64,000 nucleotides of DNA from an uncultured Thalassolituus sp. (GTDB taxonomy: Bacteria > Pseudomonadota > Gammaproteobacteria > Pseudomonadales > Oceanobacteraceae). The translations under genes and the position numbers were made by a program. Of this stretch, positions 47,321-56,877 are shown piece by piece. The notes beneath the pieces were generated by a model. That model had not been told where the DNA came from. It was given only the letters and a program-made list of their open reading frames with translations, and did no database searches. Position 1 is the first letter of the stretch. Every line of letters begins with the position of its first letter. The stretch is from assembly GCA_913061435.1 (NCBI GenBank), contig CAJXUK010000001.1, forward strand, positions 62,001 to 126,000. The letters are read 5' to 3'.

Positions 47321-47707
47321 TCAAAGCACCATGTCTTTGAGTTTTTTTAGTGGCAATACTTTTACTTTGGTACTGGCCGGTTTAGCAGCGATGTCCATTA
47401 GTTCGCCAGGTTTGAATGGATTTGGAACATTTTTGCGAGCCTTTTGAGCAGGCTTTTTTACTGTTTTTACCTTTAACAGCCCTGGTAAGGTAAATTCGCC
47501 AACCGCGCGTTTTTTGATGTGGCGTTCAATGATGTCACTTAGCTCGTCAAGAACATTTGCGACGTCTTTTTTACTCAGTTCAGTTTTGGCGGCTAGTTCA
47601 TTTAATAATTCGGTTTTAGTATATCGCTCTCTAATAGCCGTTAATTTTTTAACAGGTACTTTTTTTGCTGGAGGTTTCTCAACAAGTGTTTTCTTTTTAG
47701 CAACCAT
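47321..47707 (-). CDS. HU-like DNA-binding protein with basic tails
   Basis: A 128-residue basic protein. The central part (TKTELLNELAAKTELSKKDVANVLDELSDIIERHI then GEFTLPGLLKVKTVKKPA) has the HU/IHF helix-strand pattern, with a Lys/Pro-rich N-terminal tail like histone H1 tails. It would bind and bend DNA. I used ATG 47707 (MVAKKK), preceded by AGGA at proper spacing; a second ATG lies 15 bases upstream. The long form to 47815 is not supported. Confidence 0.78.
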   Translation of the reverse strand: MVAKKKTLVEKPPAKKVPVKKLTAIRERYTKTELLNELAAKTELSKKDVANVLDELSDIIERHIKKRAVGEFTLPGLLKVKTVKKPAQKARKNVPNPFKPGELMDIAAKPASTKVKVLPLKKLKDMVL

Positions 47708-47883
47708 GGTAAGTCCTTTCATGGAAAATAGAGTGATGTAAGCGGTTGATAATATTACTAATCTAACCATTACTATGCTTACATCTACTATATTTAGAAC
47801 ATAAAAATGAACCACGCAAGCACAAATCCCTTTTTATTTACAAATTTAACAATTTGTTGCTAAAAGTAATAAATCATTACTAA

Positions 47884-48702
47884 TTAGCGTAATTTTTTTA
47901 AGATATAGCTAAAAATTGAAGTATATTTTTCTGGAAATAAGCGTTGGATTTTGTCCATTAAGTTGGCATCTTGGCCAATTAGAATGCGGTGTTTATTTTT
48001 GCGTATACCATCCAAAATTACGCTCGCTGCTTTAATAGGGGTTGTTCTTGCGGCCTTGTTAAATTCTTCGATTTGTTGGCTATGAGTTTGTTCACCCATC
48101 ATCGACGTATGCATACGCCCGTTGGCAACGATACTGGTTTTAATTCCACCAGGGTGAACGCAACTAACAAATAAATTGCTGTCTTTTACTTCTTGGCGAA
48201 GTGATTCAGTAAAGCCTCTTACGGCAAACTTTGATGCATTATATTGAGATTGTGTTGGCAGGGCGATAATCCCAAAGATACTCGATATATTCACAATGGC
48301 CGCTTCTGGGCGCGTTAGTAAATGCGGTAGAAAGGTTTTTGTGCCATACACAACACCCCAAAAATTAATGTTCATGACCCATTCAAAGTCATTGTAGCTG
48401 CAATTATTAACCGTTTCTGCAAGGGCGACACCGGCGTTGTTGAATAATAGATCGGCATGTCCAAATTCTTCGATCACTTCATTGCACCACGCTTCAAACG
48501 CCAAGCGATCAGATACATCGAGTTGCGTGATGGATACGCTGCCATTGCCCTGCAGGCTGGCTTGAGTGTCTTTTAAACCAGATAAATTAATATCAGACAG
48601 CGCAAGATGAGCGCCTTCTAAGCTGAGTTGCTGTGCGAGTGCTCGACCAATACCCGAGCCGGCTCCGGTAATTACAGCCACTTTGTTAGCAAACGATTTC
48701 AT
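47884..48702 (-). CDS. Short-chain dehydrogenase/reductase
   Basis: A 272-residue classical SDR: NAD(P) motif AVITGAGSGIGRALAQQL, NNAGVAL, active-site Ser then YNASKFAVRGFTESL (Tyr-x3-Lys). Resembles acyl- or sterol-type reductases of unknown substrate. Transcribed alone toward the HU-like gene, with a short gap (47708-47883) between. Confidence 0.9.
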   Translation of the reverse strand: MKSFANKVAVITGAGSGIGRALAQQLSLEGAHLALSDINLSGLKDTQASLQGNGSVSITQLDVSDRLAFEAWCNEVIEEFGHADLLFNNAGVALAETVNNCSYNDFEWVMNINFWGVVYGTKTFLPHLLTRPEAAIVNISSIFGIIALPTQSQYNASKFAVRGFTESLRQEVKDSNLFVSCVHPGGIKTSIVANGRMHTSMMGEQTHSQQIEEFNKAARTTPIKAASVILDGIRKNKHRILIGQDANLMDKIQRLFPEKYTSIFSYILKKLR

Positions 48703-49083
48703 AGAGAACCTTTGATGTCATGTAGATTTAATTTTTATTATATTTTTTAGTATGTTTTTTAATGTGTTTTTGTTGTGAATTACTAATGAGAGAAAAACAG
48801 AGAAAAAAACACGTCATTATTTTCATAGATTACCTGACCTTGAAGGCTGAGCAAGGTGTATTTGTGCCGTATGCGTTGGCTAACACGAAGCAATCTTTGT
48901 CTTTATGATGCATATTTTATGTTTTTGATTGCATTTTTTCTTAGTTATTCAAAGAAAGTAAGGCAATCTTCGCGATCAAGTATCGGCAATTGCGTGAAAA
49001 TCGGTATAATGCTCGGCTTTATAACTTTTAGTATTTATCTATCTATATATCTATCTATCTTTTTTAATGAATAGGATTAAGTA
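48703..49083. other. 381-bp intergenic region before aspS
   Basis: No supported gene. It carries a TATAAT (49005-49010) with only a weak -35, a likely aspS promoter, and an imperfect tetranucleotide tract (49036-49059) followed by AGGA and the aspS start. A 72-codon frame at 48856-49074 has no family features; I treat it as chance. Confidence 0.6.
49036..49059 (+). repeat. (TATC)n microsatellite in the aspS 5' leader
   Basis: TATC TATC TATA TATC TATC TATC, six tetranucleotide units with one variant, followed by a T-run. It ends 24 bases before the aspS start and just before its ribosome binding site. Confidence 0.85.
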
Positions 49084-50856
49084 ATGCGCACTCACTATTG
49101 TGGTGATATCAACGAAACCTCGATTGACGATACCGTCACTTTTTGTGGCTGGGTTCACCGCCGCCGTGATCACGGTGGGGTAATTTTCTTAGATGTGCGT
49201 GACCGTGAAGGTCTTGTACAGGTTGTTTTTGACCCAGATACGGTTGACGCGTTTAATGTGGCCGACAGTGTTCGCTCTGAATTTGTTGTTCAGATTACGG
49301 GTCGTGTTCGTGGCCGCCCAGAAGGCGCGACCAACGATAATATGCGTACGGGTAAAATTGAGATCTTGGGTAAAGAGATCACGATTTTAAACAAAGCGCA
49401 GACCCCGCCATTTCCATTAGATGGCTATACGGATGTTGGCGAAGATATTCGTCTTAAGTATCGTTATATGGATATGCGTCGTCCTGAAATGCAAGAAAAA
49501 ATGCGTTTCCGTTCGAAAGTAAGTTCAAACTTGCGTCGCTATTTAGAAGAAAACGGTTTCCTGGATATCGAAACCCCTATTCTGACTCGTGCGACCCCAG
49601 AAGGCGCGCGTGATTATTTAGTGCCTTCGCGTACTCACGAGCACAGCTTCTTTGCGTTGCCACAGTCGCCACAGTTGTTTAAGCAGTTGTTGATGGTGTC
49701 GGGTTTTGACCGTTACTACCAGATTGCTAAGTGTTTCCGTGATGAAGATTTACGCGCCGACCGTCAGCCTGAATTTACTCAAATTGATATCGAAGCGTCT
49801 TTCATCGACGAAGAAGAAATCATGAACCTGACTCAGGGCATGATTACAGAGCTGTTCGAAAAAGAATTGAACGTGAAGTTGGGTGATTTCCCACGCATGC
49901 CATACTCTGAAGCAATGTCTAAGTACGGTAGCGATAAGCCAGACTTGCGTATTCCGCTTCAGTTAGTAGACGTTGCTGAATTCTTACAAGACATTGAATT
50001 TAAAGTATTCGCGGCCCCTGCAAAAGATCCTAAAGGCCGTGTTGCTGCATTGCGCGTTCCTGGTGGTGCTGAAATTAGCCGTAAGCAAATCGATGCCTAC
50101 ACTAAGTACGTCAGCATTTACGGCGCCAAAGGGTTGGCATGGATTAAAGTTAATGAAATTGAGAAGGGTGTAGAAGGTTTACAGTCGCCAATCATTAAGT
50201 TTATCGGCGATGACAATACCATGAATATCATGAAGAAGCTGGGCGCTGAAAACGGCGACATCATCTTCTTTGGTGCTGATAAAGAAGTGATCGTTAACGA
50301 AGCGCTGGGTGCGTTACGTTGCAAGATCGGTGAAGATATGGACTTGTATACGTGCAAATGGGCACCTATGTGGGTTGTGGACTTCCCAATGTTTGAAGAA
50401 ACAAAAGACGGTGGCATTACTGCAATTCACCATCCATTCACGGCGCCTTCGTGCAGCCCTGAAGAGTTGAAAGCAAGCCCGCTAACAGCCTTATCTCGTG
50501 CTTACGATATGGTATTGAACGGTTGTGAGTTGGGTGGTGGTTCTATCCGTATTCATGATCAAGCCATGCAAGAAACGGTATTTGAAATATTGGGTATCAG
50601 CGAAGAAGAACAACAAGAGAAGTTTGGCTTCTTGTTAGACGCATTGAAATTCGGTGCGCCACCTCATGGTGGTTTGGCATTTGGTTTAGACCGTTTGGTG
50701 ATGTTGCTAACCGGTGCTAATTCGATTCGTGAAGTAATTGCCTTCCCTAAAACTCAATCGGCTGCGTGTGCTATGACTCATGCCCCTGGTGTTGTAGGTA
50801 ATGCTCAGCTGCGTGAATTGAACATTAAGTTGCGTGAAAAGCCTAAAGCTGAATAA
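49084..50856 (+). CDS. aspS: Aspartyl-tRNA synthetase
   Basis: A 590-residue class II synthetase of bacterial type. Anticodon-binding OB fold ([20 protein letters not shown]), motif 2 ([20 protein letters not shown]), the GAD insertion, and motif 3 ([18 protein letters not shown]). AGGA precedes ATG 49084. Length matches E. coli AspS (590). A strong terminator follows. Confidence 0.97.
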   Translation: MRTHYCGDINETSIDDTVTFCGWVHRRRDHGGVIFLDVRDREGLVQVVFDPDTVDAFNVADSVRSEFVVQITGRVRGRPEGATNDNMRTGKIEILGKEITILNKAQTPPFPLDGYTDVGEDIRLKYRYMDMRRPEMQEKMRFRSKVSSNLRRYLEENGFLDIETPILTRATPEGARDYLVPSRTHEHSFFALPQSPQLFKQLLMVSGFDRYYQIAKCFRDEDLRADRQPEFTQIDIEASFIDEEEIMNLTQGMITELFEKELNVKLGDFPRMPYSEAMSKYGSDKPDLRIPLQLVDVAEFLQDIEFKVFAAPAKDPKGRVAALRVPGGAEISRKQIDAYTKYVSIYGAKGLAWIKVNEIEKGVEGLQSPIIKFIGDDNTMNIMKKLGAENGDIIFFGADKEVIVNEALGALRCKIGEDMDLYTCKWAPMWVVDFPMFEETKDGGITAIHHPFTAPSCSPEELKASPLTALSRAYDMVLNGCELGGGSIRIHDQAMQETVFEILGISEEEQQEKFGFLLDALKFGAPPHGGLAFGLDRLVMLLTGANSIREVIAFPKTQSAACAMTHAPGVVGNAQLRELNIKLREKPKAE

Positions 50857-50909
50857 AGGTTGAATAAAGGCTGACTAAAGCCAAAAAAAGTTAAGTGTTT
50901 TTTCATTTC

Positions 50910-50945
50910 ACAAATAAAGCCAGCTTGCTGGCTTTATTTGTTTTT
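50910..50945 (+). terminator. aspS terminator
   Basis: CAAATAAAGCCAGC (50911-50924) pairs perfectly with GCTGGCTTTATTTG (50927-50940), then T5. Confidence 0.9.
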
Positions 50946-50979
50946 AGCTTTCGACAAATTAGCTTTCGACAAACTAGCT
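50945..50979. repeat. 15-bp tandem repeat after aspS
   Basis: TAGCTTTCGACAAAT (50945-50959), TAGCTTTCGACAAAC (50960-50974) and a partial TAGCT. It abuts the terminator's T-run, and is noncoding. Confidence 0.8.
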
Positions 50980-51160
50980 GTTTAATTAACACAAAAGATT
51001 CATTGGTGGGTGATTGTAAAGCAAATATCTAAAACATGGATGTTTTAGCTAAGGCTACAGGGACCGTATTTACGCCGTTTTGCGGCACAAGTACCCACTC
51101 ATGAATCGTGATTCGGAGCTGACGTTTTTAGCTCTAAGTTTCTGTAGGGACTCATTCATT

Positions 51161-51475
51161 ATGCAAGTACGTAAATTAACCACTGAAGAATTCGCCGCAA
51201 CAAGAATTGGTAAGCCGACAAAAATCGAAGCGGGTGAGCCGTTATTTGATTTTTGGGCCTACGTAGAAGCGATTCCAGCTGAAGATTTTGGCGAATACGA
51301 TTGCACCGCAGGCGTTGTTGGCTATGTGTATCGTATGGAAGAAAAATACGAGCATGTATTGATACAATCGCAATTCGCAGAAGTTGCTATGGCATTGGTG
51401 TTGGATTTAGTTAACAAAGAAGTCTATGGTCATCATCTATTAGACATTCGTAAACGCGGAAACCCAGTTATTTAA
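51161..51475 (+). CDS. Conserved hypothetical protein
   Basis: A 104-residue cytoplasmic protein (LTTEEFAATRIGKPTKIEAG, FWAYVEAIPAEDFGEYDC). I do not recognise a family. ATG 51161 is preferred over a TTG at 51080. Its stop overlaps the start of the TRIC gene (TAATG), so the two are translationally coupled and could act together at the membrane. Confidence 0.65.
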   Translation: MQVRKLTTEEFAATRIGKPTKIEAGEPLFDFWAYVEAIPAEDFGEYDCTAGVVGYVYRMEEKYEHVLIQSQFAEVAMALVLDLVNKEVYGHHLLDIRKRGNPVI

Positions 51476-52125
51476 TGAACACATTCGCATTCTCTATCGA
51501 ACATTATTCTCTTGTGACTTATTGGCTAGGCATGGCAGCGGTGGCTGCGATGGCGGGTGCTTCTGTGCTTGAGTCGGGTGCGAAGCAGTTTGATTTATTT
51601 GGTGTAATTGTGATTGCTTTAGCGGCGTCACTTGGTGGTGGTTCGTTACGCGACATGCTGCTTGATCGCCCGGTATTTTGGATTGCCGATGAGCTGTATT
51701 TATTAATTGCGATTTTAGCAGCAGTGAGTGTGTTTTTTCTCGCCCGCTGGGTTTCAATGCCCGTGCGTACATTTCTGATTTTAGACGCTATCGGTTTGGC
51801 GCTGTTCAGTATTTTTGGCACAGGAGCCGCGCTGACGCTGGGTGCATCTTGGTTGGTTGCTAGTTTTATTGGTGTCATCACTGGTGTAATGGGGGGCGTT
51901 TTTCGTGATGTGTTATGCAACGAAGACCCTTGGGTTTTTCGTAGCCCATTGTTTGCAACTGCGTCTTGGCTGGGCTGTTGGCTGTATATCTTGATGATTG
52001 AATTTGATGTTGGCCCGCTGGTGGCCAACTTAATCGCCAGTAGCAGTATTTTATTGATTCGCTTATACGCCTTGCGCAAAGGGGTTAATTTGCCTCGTTT
52101 TAAAGAGAAAGAAAAACCAATTTAG
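51475..52125 (+). CDS. TRIC/UPF0126 family membrane protein
   Basis: A 216-residue inner-membrane protein with about seven TM helices in two internal repeats. Each repeat has the family glycine-rich motif and Arg (ASLGGGSLRDMLLDRPVFW; GVMGGVFRDVLCNEDPWVF). Bacterial members resemble trimeric intracellular cation channels. The ion specificity is unknown. Confidence 0.9.
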   Translation: MNTFAFSIEHYSLVTYWLGMAAVAAMAGASVLESGAKQFDLFGVIVIALAASLGGGSLRDMLLDRPVFWIADELYLLIAILAAVSVFFLARWVSMPVRTFLILDAIGLALFSIFGTGAALTLGASWLVASFIGVITGVMGGVFRDVLCNEDPWVFRSPLFATASWLGCWLYILMIEFDVGPLVANLIASSSILLIRLYALRKGVNLPRFKEKEKPI

Positions 52126-52198
52126 TAAGGGATCTTAGACTGTTACTCGCTGTTTTAACGCGTAATATTCAAAACATTAATATTATAGGAATACAAAA

Positions 52199-52885
52199 AT
52201 GAAAAACGTTGTTATTACGGGTGCCAACCGCGGCATTGGTTTAGAGCTTGCGAAACATTACCGTCAGCTAGATTATACCGTTATCGGCATTTGTCGTGAA
52301 TCATCAGAAGAATTAGATGATCTGGCCGACATGGTTATTAGCGATATTGATGTACGTTCTGCAGAGTCTGTGGGAATGGTGGCGGAGGTTTTAGCCAGTA
52401 CGTTAATTAACTCTGATTCTGGCCAGCAGATTGATATCTTAATTAATAATGCAGGGGTTTTTCTTAATGAAACTTTAAAACAAATGGATTTTGATAGCAT
52501 TCAAACTCAGCTAGAAATTAATGCTATTGCACCTTTGCGTATCACTCATGCTTTTCAAAGTATGCTGTGGGAAGGCAGTAAAGTTGCGATGATCACTAGC
52601 CGTATGGGTTCTGTATCAGATAATGGTTCTGGAGCCTATTACGGGTATCGAGCTTCTAAAGCTGCCCTTAATGCGTTTGGTAAGTCATTAGCGATTGATT
52701 TAAAGCCTAAGGGAGTGGCGGTTGCTTTGCTGCATCCGGGTTTTGTACAAACACGTATGGTTGGTTTTAATGGAGATATTACTCCGACTCAAGCCGCTGC
52801 GGGATTAGCGCAGCGAATTGAAGAGCTCAATTTAGAAAATACCGGCAGCTTTTGGCACTCTAATGGTGACCTGCTGCCTTGGTAA
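52199..52885 (+). CDS. Short-chain dehydrogenase (C-factor-like)
   Basis: A 228-residue SDR with VVITGANRGIGLELAKHY, LINNAGVFL, and YYGYRASKAALNAFGKSL (catalytic Tyr and Lys). The overall pattern is close to the C-factor/sniffer-type SDRs. AGGA before ATG 52199. Convergent with the NnrS gene, 19 bases apart. Confidence 0.88.
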   Translation: MKNVVITGANRGIGLELAKHYRQLDYTVIGICRESSEELDDLADMVISDIDVRSAESVGMVAEVLASTLINSDSGQQIDILINNAGVFLNETLKQMDFDSIQTQLEINAIAPLRITHAFQSMLWEGSKVAMITSRMGSVSDNGSGAYYGYRASKAALNAFGKSLAIDLKPKGVAVALLHPGFVQTRMVGFNGDITPTQAAAGLAQRIEELNLENTGSFWHSNGDLLPW

Positions 52886-52904
52886 GATCCATTTAAATTT
52901 TTAT

Positions 52905-54155
52905 TTAGCCCGGGCGGCCATCTGTTCTGGGCTTTATTAAGATGCTGATGTAGTGATACAAAAAAATAGCGAAGGTAATTAACAGTAAGCCAATTGACAG
53001 TACGAACCCCATATTTGATATAACAAATATGCGCACAAGTGCAGCCAGCTGAATAAAAGTAAAAGCCCAAATCATTCCACGTAATGCTAGTATTTTGCGG
53101 CCAGTATGACCCAAGCCCACTCGCGCCATCATACTTACAATCATGCCAGTTAGACCACCAATGGTTATGGCGTGCAGCCAAGGCAGCGTTACGCTGTAAA
53201 ATTGTGATAACGATAACAAACATAAGCCGACAATAATCCAAGCATAGGAAAGGTACAGTGACCACAGCATAGGCTCTTTGATGACCCCTGGTTTAAATAT
53301 AATACTTAACGTGATCGCATGACTTACAGCAGCGATTATGGCGAATACTGCTATGAGTATTTTAAAGGTTGAAGAAGCGGTAGCAGATCCACTTGCATCG
53401 ATTAAATTAGGAATAAGTACACTCGCAGCCATAATCGGAATCAGTACCCAGCTAGCAGACATGGATAAGGCTTTTAAGCCCTTGGGCATTGGGGTAACAG
53501 CAACCTGTAATTTTGCTTTAGTAAAAAAAGGCAATACTCGGCCACAAACCCATAAGGTCATTGCTGCCATCATTAACACTGCTATTTGCATAAGCAATGA
53601 AATATATTGTGGTTGCTGCTGGTACAGTATGTGAAATATTAATTGCACTAAGGCAAATGCGGTCAGTAATAGTACGAACGGCCAGTTATGTTTTTGGCTG
53701 CCTTTGCCATTGTCTTTTTCGCCATCAGCCAGTGTTTTTGCCAATCCTAAAGCAGCAAGTAAAGGTGTTGAAACATCTAGTAGTATAATTAACAAGGTTG
53801 GGGTTGTTGGAATTAGCCAAGCAATTCTTGCTAGCACCCAAGTGCATACCAACAGTTTAAGAAATCTTGCGCTGATTCCAGGTTGTGATGCCCAGTTACG
53901 CGAGGCAGTTAATAAGAACCCAATGGCAATGGCCTGTACAAAACCAAAAATCATTTCGTGGCTGTGCCATCCAATCCAGCCAGAGTAAGGTTGATACTGA
54001 GCTAAGTTGCTGGGTAAATTATTGGTTAATAACAATCCCCAGAGACTGAGTGCGAAAAATATAAAAATACTGGGAGTTAAAAAGAAAGGCCTAAAGGCAA
54101 TCTGCCAAATAGCAGGCCCTAGTGCGTGTTGTTTTTGGGTTTGATGTGAAGTCAT
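52905..54155 (-). CDS. nnrS: NnrS family protein
   Basis: A 416-residue inner-membrane protein with about twelve TM helices. The hallmark GWIGWHSHEMIFGFVQAIAI-type motif (conserved His) and GFLLTASRNWASQPG are present, and a second His set occurs in PWLHAITIGGLTGMIVSMMAR. NnrS proteins help cells cope with nitric oxide and bind heme/copper. No denitrification genes are near it in this window, so a NO-stress role is more likely than respiration. ATG 54155 is preferred to GTG 54179, but either is possible. Confidence 0.88.
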   Translation of the reverse strand: MTSHQTQKQHALGPAIWQIAFRPFFLTPSIFIFFALSLWGLLLTNNLPSNLAQYQPYSGWIGWHSHEMIFGFVQAIAIGFLLTASRNWASQPGISARFLKLLVCTWVLARIAWLIPTTPTLLIILLDVSTPLLAALGLAKTLADGEKDNGKGSQKHNWPFVLLLTAFALVQLIFHILYQQQPQYISLLMQIAVLMMAAMTLWVCGRVLPFFTKAKLQVAVTPMPKGLKALSMSASWVLIPIMAASVLIPNLIDASGSATASSTFKILIAVFAIIAAVSHAITLSIIFKPGVIKEPMLWSLYLSYAWIIVGLCLLSLSQFYSVTLPWLHAITIGGLTGMIVSMMARVGLGHTGRKILALRGMIWAFTFIQLAALVRIFVISNMGFVLSIGLLLITFAIFLYHYISILIKPRTDGRPG

Positions 54156-54341
54156 ATGCTGCCAAAGGCTAAAAGCCACAGGTGTATCGTTATTAGGATT
54201 TTAAAGCGCTACTATATCACTTAATAATTGAGCTAATATGCGTCATAGATCAATTCTAGTGGTAAGTTATTTGCTAAACAGCCAATAAATGTTGCTGTGA
54301 GTTTTTGCAATCAATGAATTTAATTTTTTAAGAGGCATTAA

Positions 54342-55007
54342 GTGAATAACACCTTGGGGATTTCATTTTTATTGTGTGCTCTCATTGTTAGCATTAATAG
54401 CCATGCAAGCAACAAAAGCACCTATCATTCTACTTATTATTCTGTTGAACAAGACGTTGATCGATTCGAAGTCAAGCTCGTACCTTATGTCGATTTGGGC
54501 TTTGGCTTAAGTGTCCATGTATTACCCGATGCAGATGAAGGTGCGACTAGTCGTTTGCTGAAAACTGGATTAGGTATGCAGTGGTTCCCTTTTTTGAGCA
54601 CTCAGTTAGGGTTATGGCATTGGAGTGGAGAGGGTGGGAGGGAGCGTAATGATGATGACAGCAGCAGTAAGCAACAAGCTTCGAGCGATAAGCAAGATCC
54701 ACCGACGTTTGAAGGTCTATCGGCTTCTTTAGAAGTTGTCTTGCAGTTACCTTTGCAGAGTCAAAACTCTCAGCTCAGTTATGGGCCTTATTATAAATAC
54801 GGTCGCCACTGTTGGTCTGGTGTCGTGTCTGGGTTGGTTCAGCCTTGGTCGAAAGAAGGTTGCTCGGATATACAAAGTGCTGGTTTTACCTTTCCAGCTA
54901 ACAATAAAAGGTCTGCTGGGCTGGTTTTATTCTTAGAATATAGCCAATCCACCTTGGAGAATCTATCAAGTCGATCCGTTCAAATTGGTGCTAAATTACC
55001 CTTGTAG
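54342..55007 (+). CDS. Exported beta-barrel-like protein, unknown
   Basis: A 221-residue protein with a signal peptide (FLLCALIVSINSHAS) and amphipathic strands (FEVKLVPYVDLGFGLSVHVL, LGMQWFPFLSTQLGLWHW, LVLFLEYSQS) ending VQIGAKLPL. A Ser/Asp/Gln-rich loop (about residues 100-120) is likely exposed. Probably an outer-membrane protein; I do not recognise the family. GTG start at 54342 with AGAGG upstream. Confidence 0.6.
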   Translation: MNNTLGISFLLCALIVSINSHASNKSTYHSTYYSVEQDVDRFEVKLVPYVDLGFGLSVHVLPDADEGATSRLLKTGLGMQWFPFLSTQLGLWHWSGEGGRERNDDDSSSKQQASSDKQDPPTFEGLSASLEVVLQLPLQSQNSQLSYGPYYKYGRHCWSGVVSGLVQPWSKEGCSDIQSAGFTFPANNKRSAGLVLFLEYSQSTLENLSSRSVQIGAKLPL

Positions 55008-55258
55008 AGTGAATGACACATAGAAGTTGCTGATTCTTAAACGGTTTTTGTTGTTTTATGTAAAAAGCTATTAGGAAAAGCTAACTATTTGGTTAGAATG
55101 CACCCCATTATGATTTAGCCAAGTATGACTCTAATAATAATTCTCATTCTGGTTTAAGTAATTTCACTAATAATTGCTTCGGCTTTTTTTATGAGTGCTA
55201 TGCTTTTTAAATCTAAATTCAAATTCCCTAAACTATTCCTTAAACTAAGCGAGTCTAT

Positions 55259-56758
55259 ATGCTTAATACCAATGAGCCATCTGCGGCTAATGTGTCTGAA
55301 AAAAATCCCATGTCGCTTTGGCTAGCTTTATTGCCTGTAGCCTTATTAATGATCATGCTGGGTGCTTCTGTTTATTACTTCTCTGACGATTCATCATATG
55401 GCGGTAATCAGATTGCATTACTACTAGCAGCAGCGGTTGCTTCTATTATAGGTATTCGCCATGGTCATCGATGGATTGATATTGAACAAGGTATCATTAC
55501 GGGTATTGCCAATGCCATGATTGCTGTTTTGATTTTGCTGGTGGTTGGCTCATTAATTGGTACTTGGATGTTATCTGGTACAGTGCAAACGCTGATTTAT
55601 TATGGGCTGATGATGATCAGTGAAGAGTGGTTTTATGCTGCAGCCTGTTTAGTTTGTGGTATTTGTGCGATGAGTATTGGTAGCTCTTGGACGGTTGCCG
55701 GTACCTTAGGTGTTGCTTTTATGGGAATGGCTGCTGCTATGCAGTTAAACCCCGCTATTGCAGCTGGTGCAGTAATATCTGGCGCTTATTTTGGTGATAA
55801 ATTATCGCCTTTGTCTGATACCACTAACCTTGCTTCTGCGGTGACAGATACCCCATTATTTGTTCATATTCAAAACTTGTTATGGACGACAGTACCGAGC
55901 TTCGTTATTGCCTTATTCCTATTTGTTTTGATGTCAGGGGATGCTACCTCTGCTTCTGCCCAATCTATTCAAGATACCATGACGGGTTTAGAAGAAAACT
56001 TTAACATTGGTCTGCATCTTTTATTACCTGTGTTGTTTGTTTTTGTTTTGGCATGGATGAAAGTTGCTGCTTTGCCAACCATTCTTGCCGGTGCCTTACT
56101 GGGTGGTTTATTTGCAGTTATTTTTCAAGATCAATCACTGATGCGTTTTGTTGAAAGTGCTGGCTTTGCGGCAGGCCTTAGTGTGTTTGAGCAAAACTTA
56201 TTAGCTGTTTGGAAAGTGTTATTTGATGGATATGTCTCTAATACCGGATTAGAAGGATTGGATGACTTGTTATCTCGAGGCGGCATGAGCAGTATGCTGA
56301 ATACCGTTTGGTTGATTTTATGCGCAATGACTTTTGGTTCGGTGATGGAGCAAGTAGGTTTGTTGCAGCGTATCTTGAGTGCCATTATGGACTCTATTGA
56401 ATCGACCACGGGTTTGATTGTAACTACTGTGTTTACGTGTATTGGTGCCAACATTATGACAGCTGACCAATACATTGCGATTGTTCTGCCAGGACGTATG
56501 TATAAGTTAGAATATGCCAAGCGCGGTCTAGCACCACAAAACTTGTCTCGTACCTTAGAAGATGCTGCGACAATGACGTCTCCTTTAATACCTTGGAATA
56601 CTTGTGGTGCCTATATGGCGGGTACTTTAGGTGTGGCTACCTTGTCTTACTTACCTTATGCTTTCTTAAACTTGTTAGGCCCTATTTTATGTATCGCATT
56701 TGCAGTGACGCATTTTAGAATTATTCCATTAGAAACCGAAGAAGTGAAAGCGTCTTAG
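55259..56758 (+). CDS. nhaC: NhaC-type Na+/H+ antiporter
   Basis: A 499-residue inner-membrane protein with about eleven TM helices. Family motifs include AGAVISGAYFGDKLSPLSDTTNLAS and, in the C-terminal half, GANIMTADQYIAIVLPGRMY and LEDAATMTSPLIPWNTCGAY. It exchanges Na+ (or malate/lactate in some members) for protons, fitting a marine cell. The 250-bp gap before it (55008-55258) shows no gene. Confidence 0.93.
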   Translation: MLNTNEPSAANVSEKNPMSLWLALLPVALLMIMLGASVYYFSDDSSYGGNQIALLLAAAVASIIGIRHGHRWIDIEQGIITGIANAMIAVLILLVVGSLIGTWMLSGTVQTLIYYGLMMISEEWFYAAACLVCGICAMSIGSSWTVAGTLGVAFMGMAAAMQLNPAIAAGAVISGAYFGDKLSPLSDTTNLASAVTDTPLFVHIQNLLWTTVPSFVIALFLFVLMSGDATSASAQSIQDTMTGLEENFNIGLHLLLPVLFVFVLAWMKVAALPTILAGALLGGLFAVIFQDQSLMRFVESAGFAAGLSVFEQNLLAVWKVLFDGYVSNTGLEGLDDLLSRGGMSSMLNTVWLILCAMTFGSVMEQVGLLQRILSAIMDSIESTTGLIVTTVFTCIGANIMTADQYIAIVLPGRMYKLEYAKRGLAPQNLSRTLEDAATMTSPLIPWNTCGAYMAGTLGVATLSYLPYAFLNLLGPILCIAFAVTHFRIIPLETEEVKAS

Positions 56759-56840
56759 GCTGAGTGATCAGTCTTTGCTTAGAAAGCAAACTTTACACCG
56801 CTTGACCCAGTGTTTGCAGCACTCTGTGCAAGCATCTGTT

Positions 56841-56877
56841 AAAATCCTTTGTAGTTTATAATTACAAAGGATTTTTT
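56841..56877 (+). promoter_or_regulatory. 13-bp hairpin sequestering the FKBP ribosome binding site
   Basis: AAAATCCTTTGTA (56841-56853) pairs perfectly with TACAAAGGATTTT (56863-56875) around a 9-base loop. The AAAGGA (56866-56871) that serves ATG 56878 lies inside the 3' arm. It could be an RNA thermometer-like or other translational switch. It also looks like an intrinsic terminator (arm followed by T) for nhaC, and the loop contains TATAAT (56857-56862), which could instead be a -10 with no good -35. Confidence 0.6.

Noticed and set aside
48856-49074. 72-codon frame before aspS
   Set aside because: Its C-terminal part is read from the TATC microsatellite (repeated ISIYLS) and no ribosome binding site or family match is visible.
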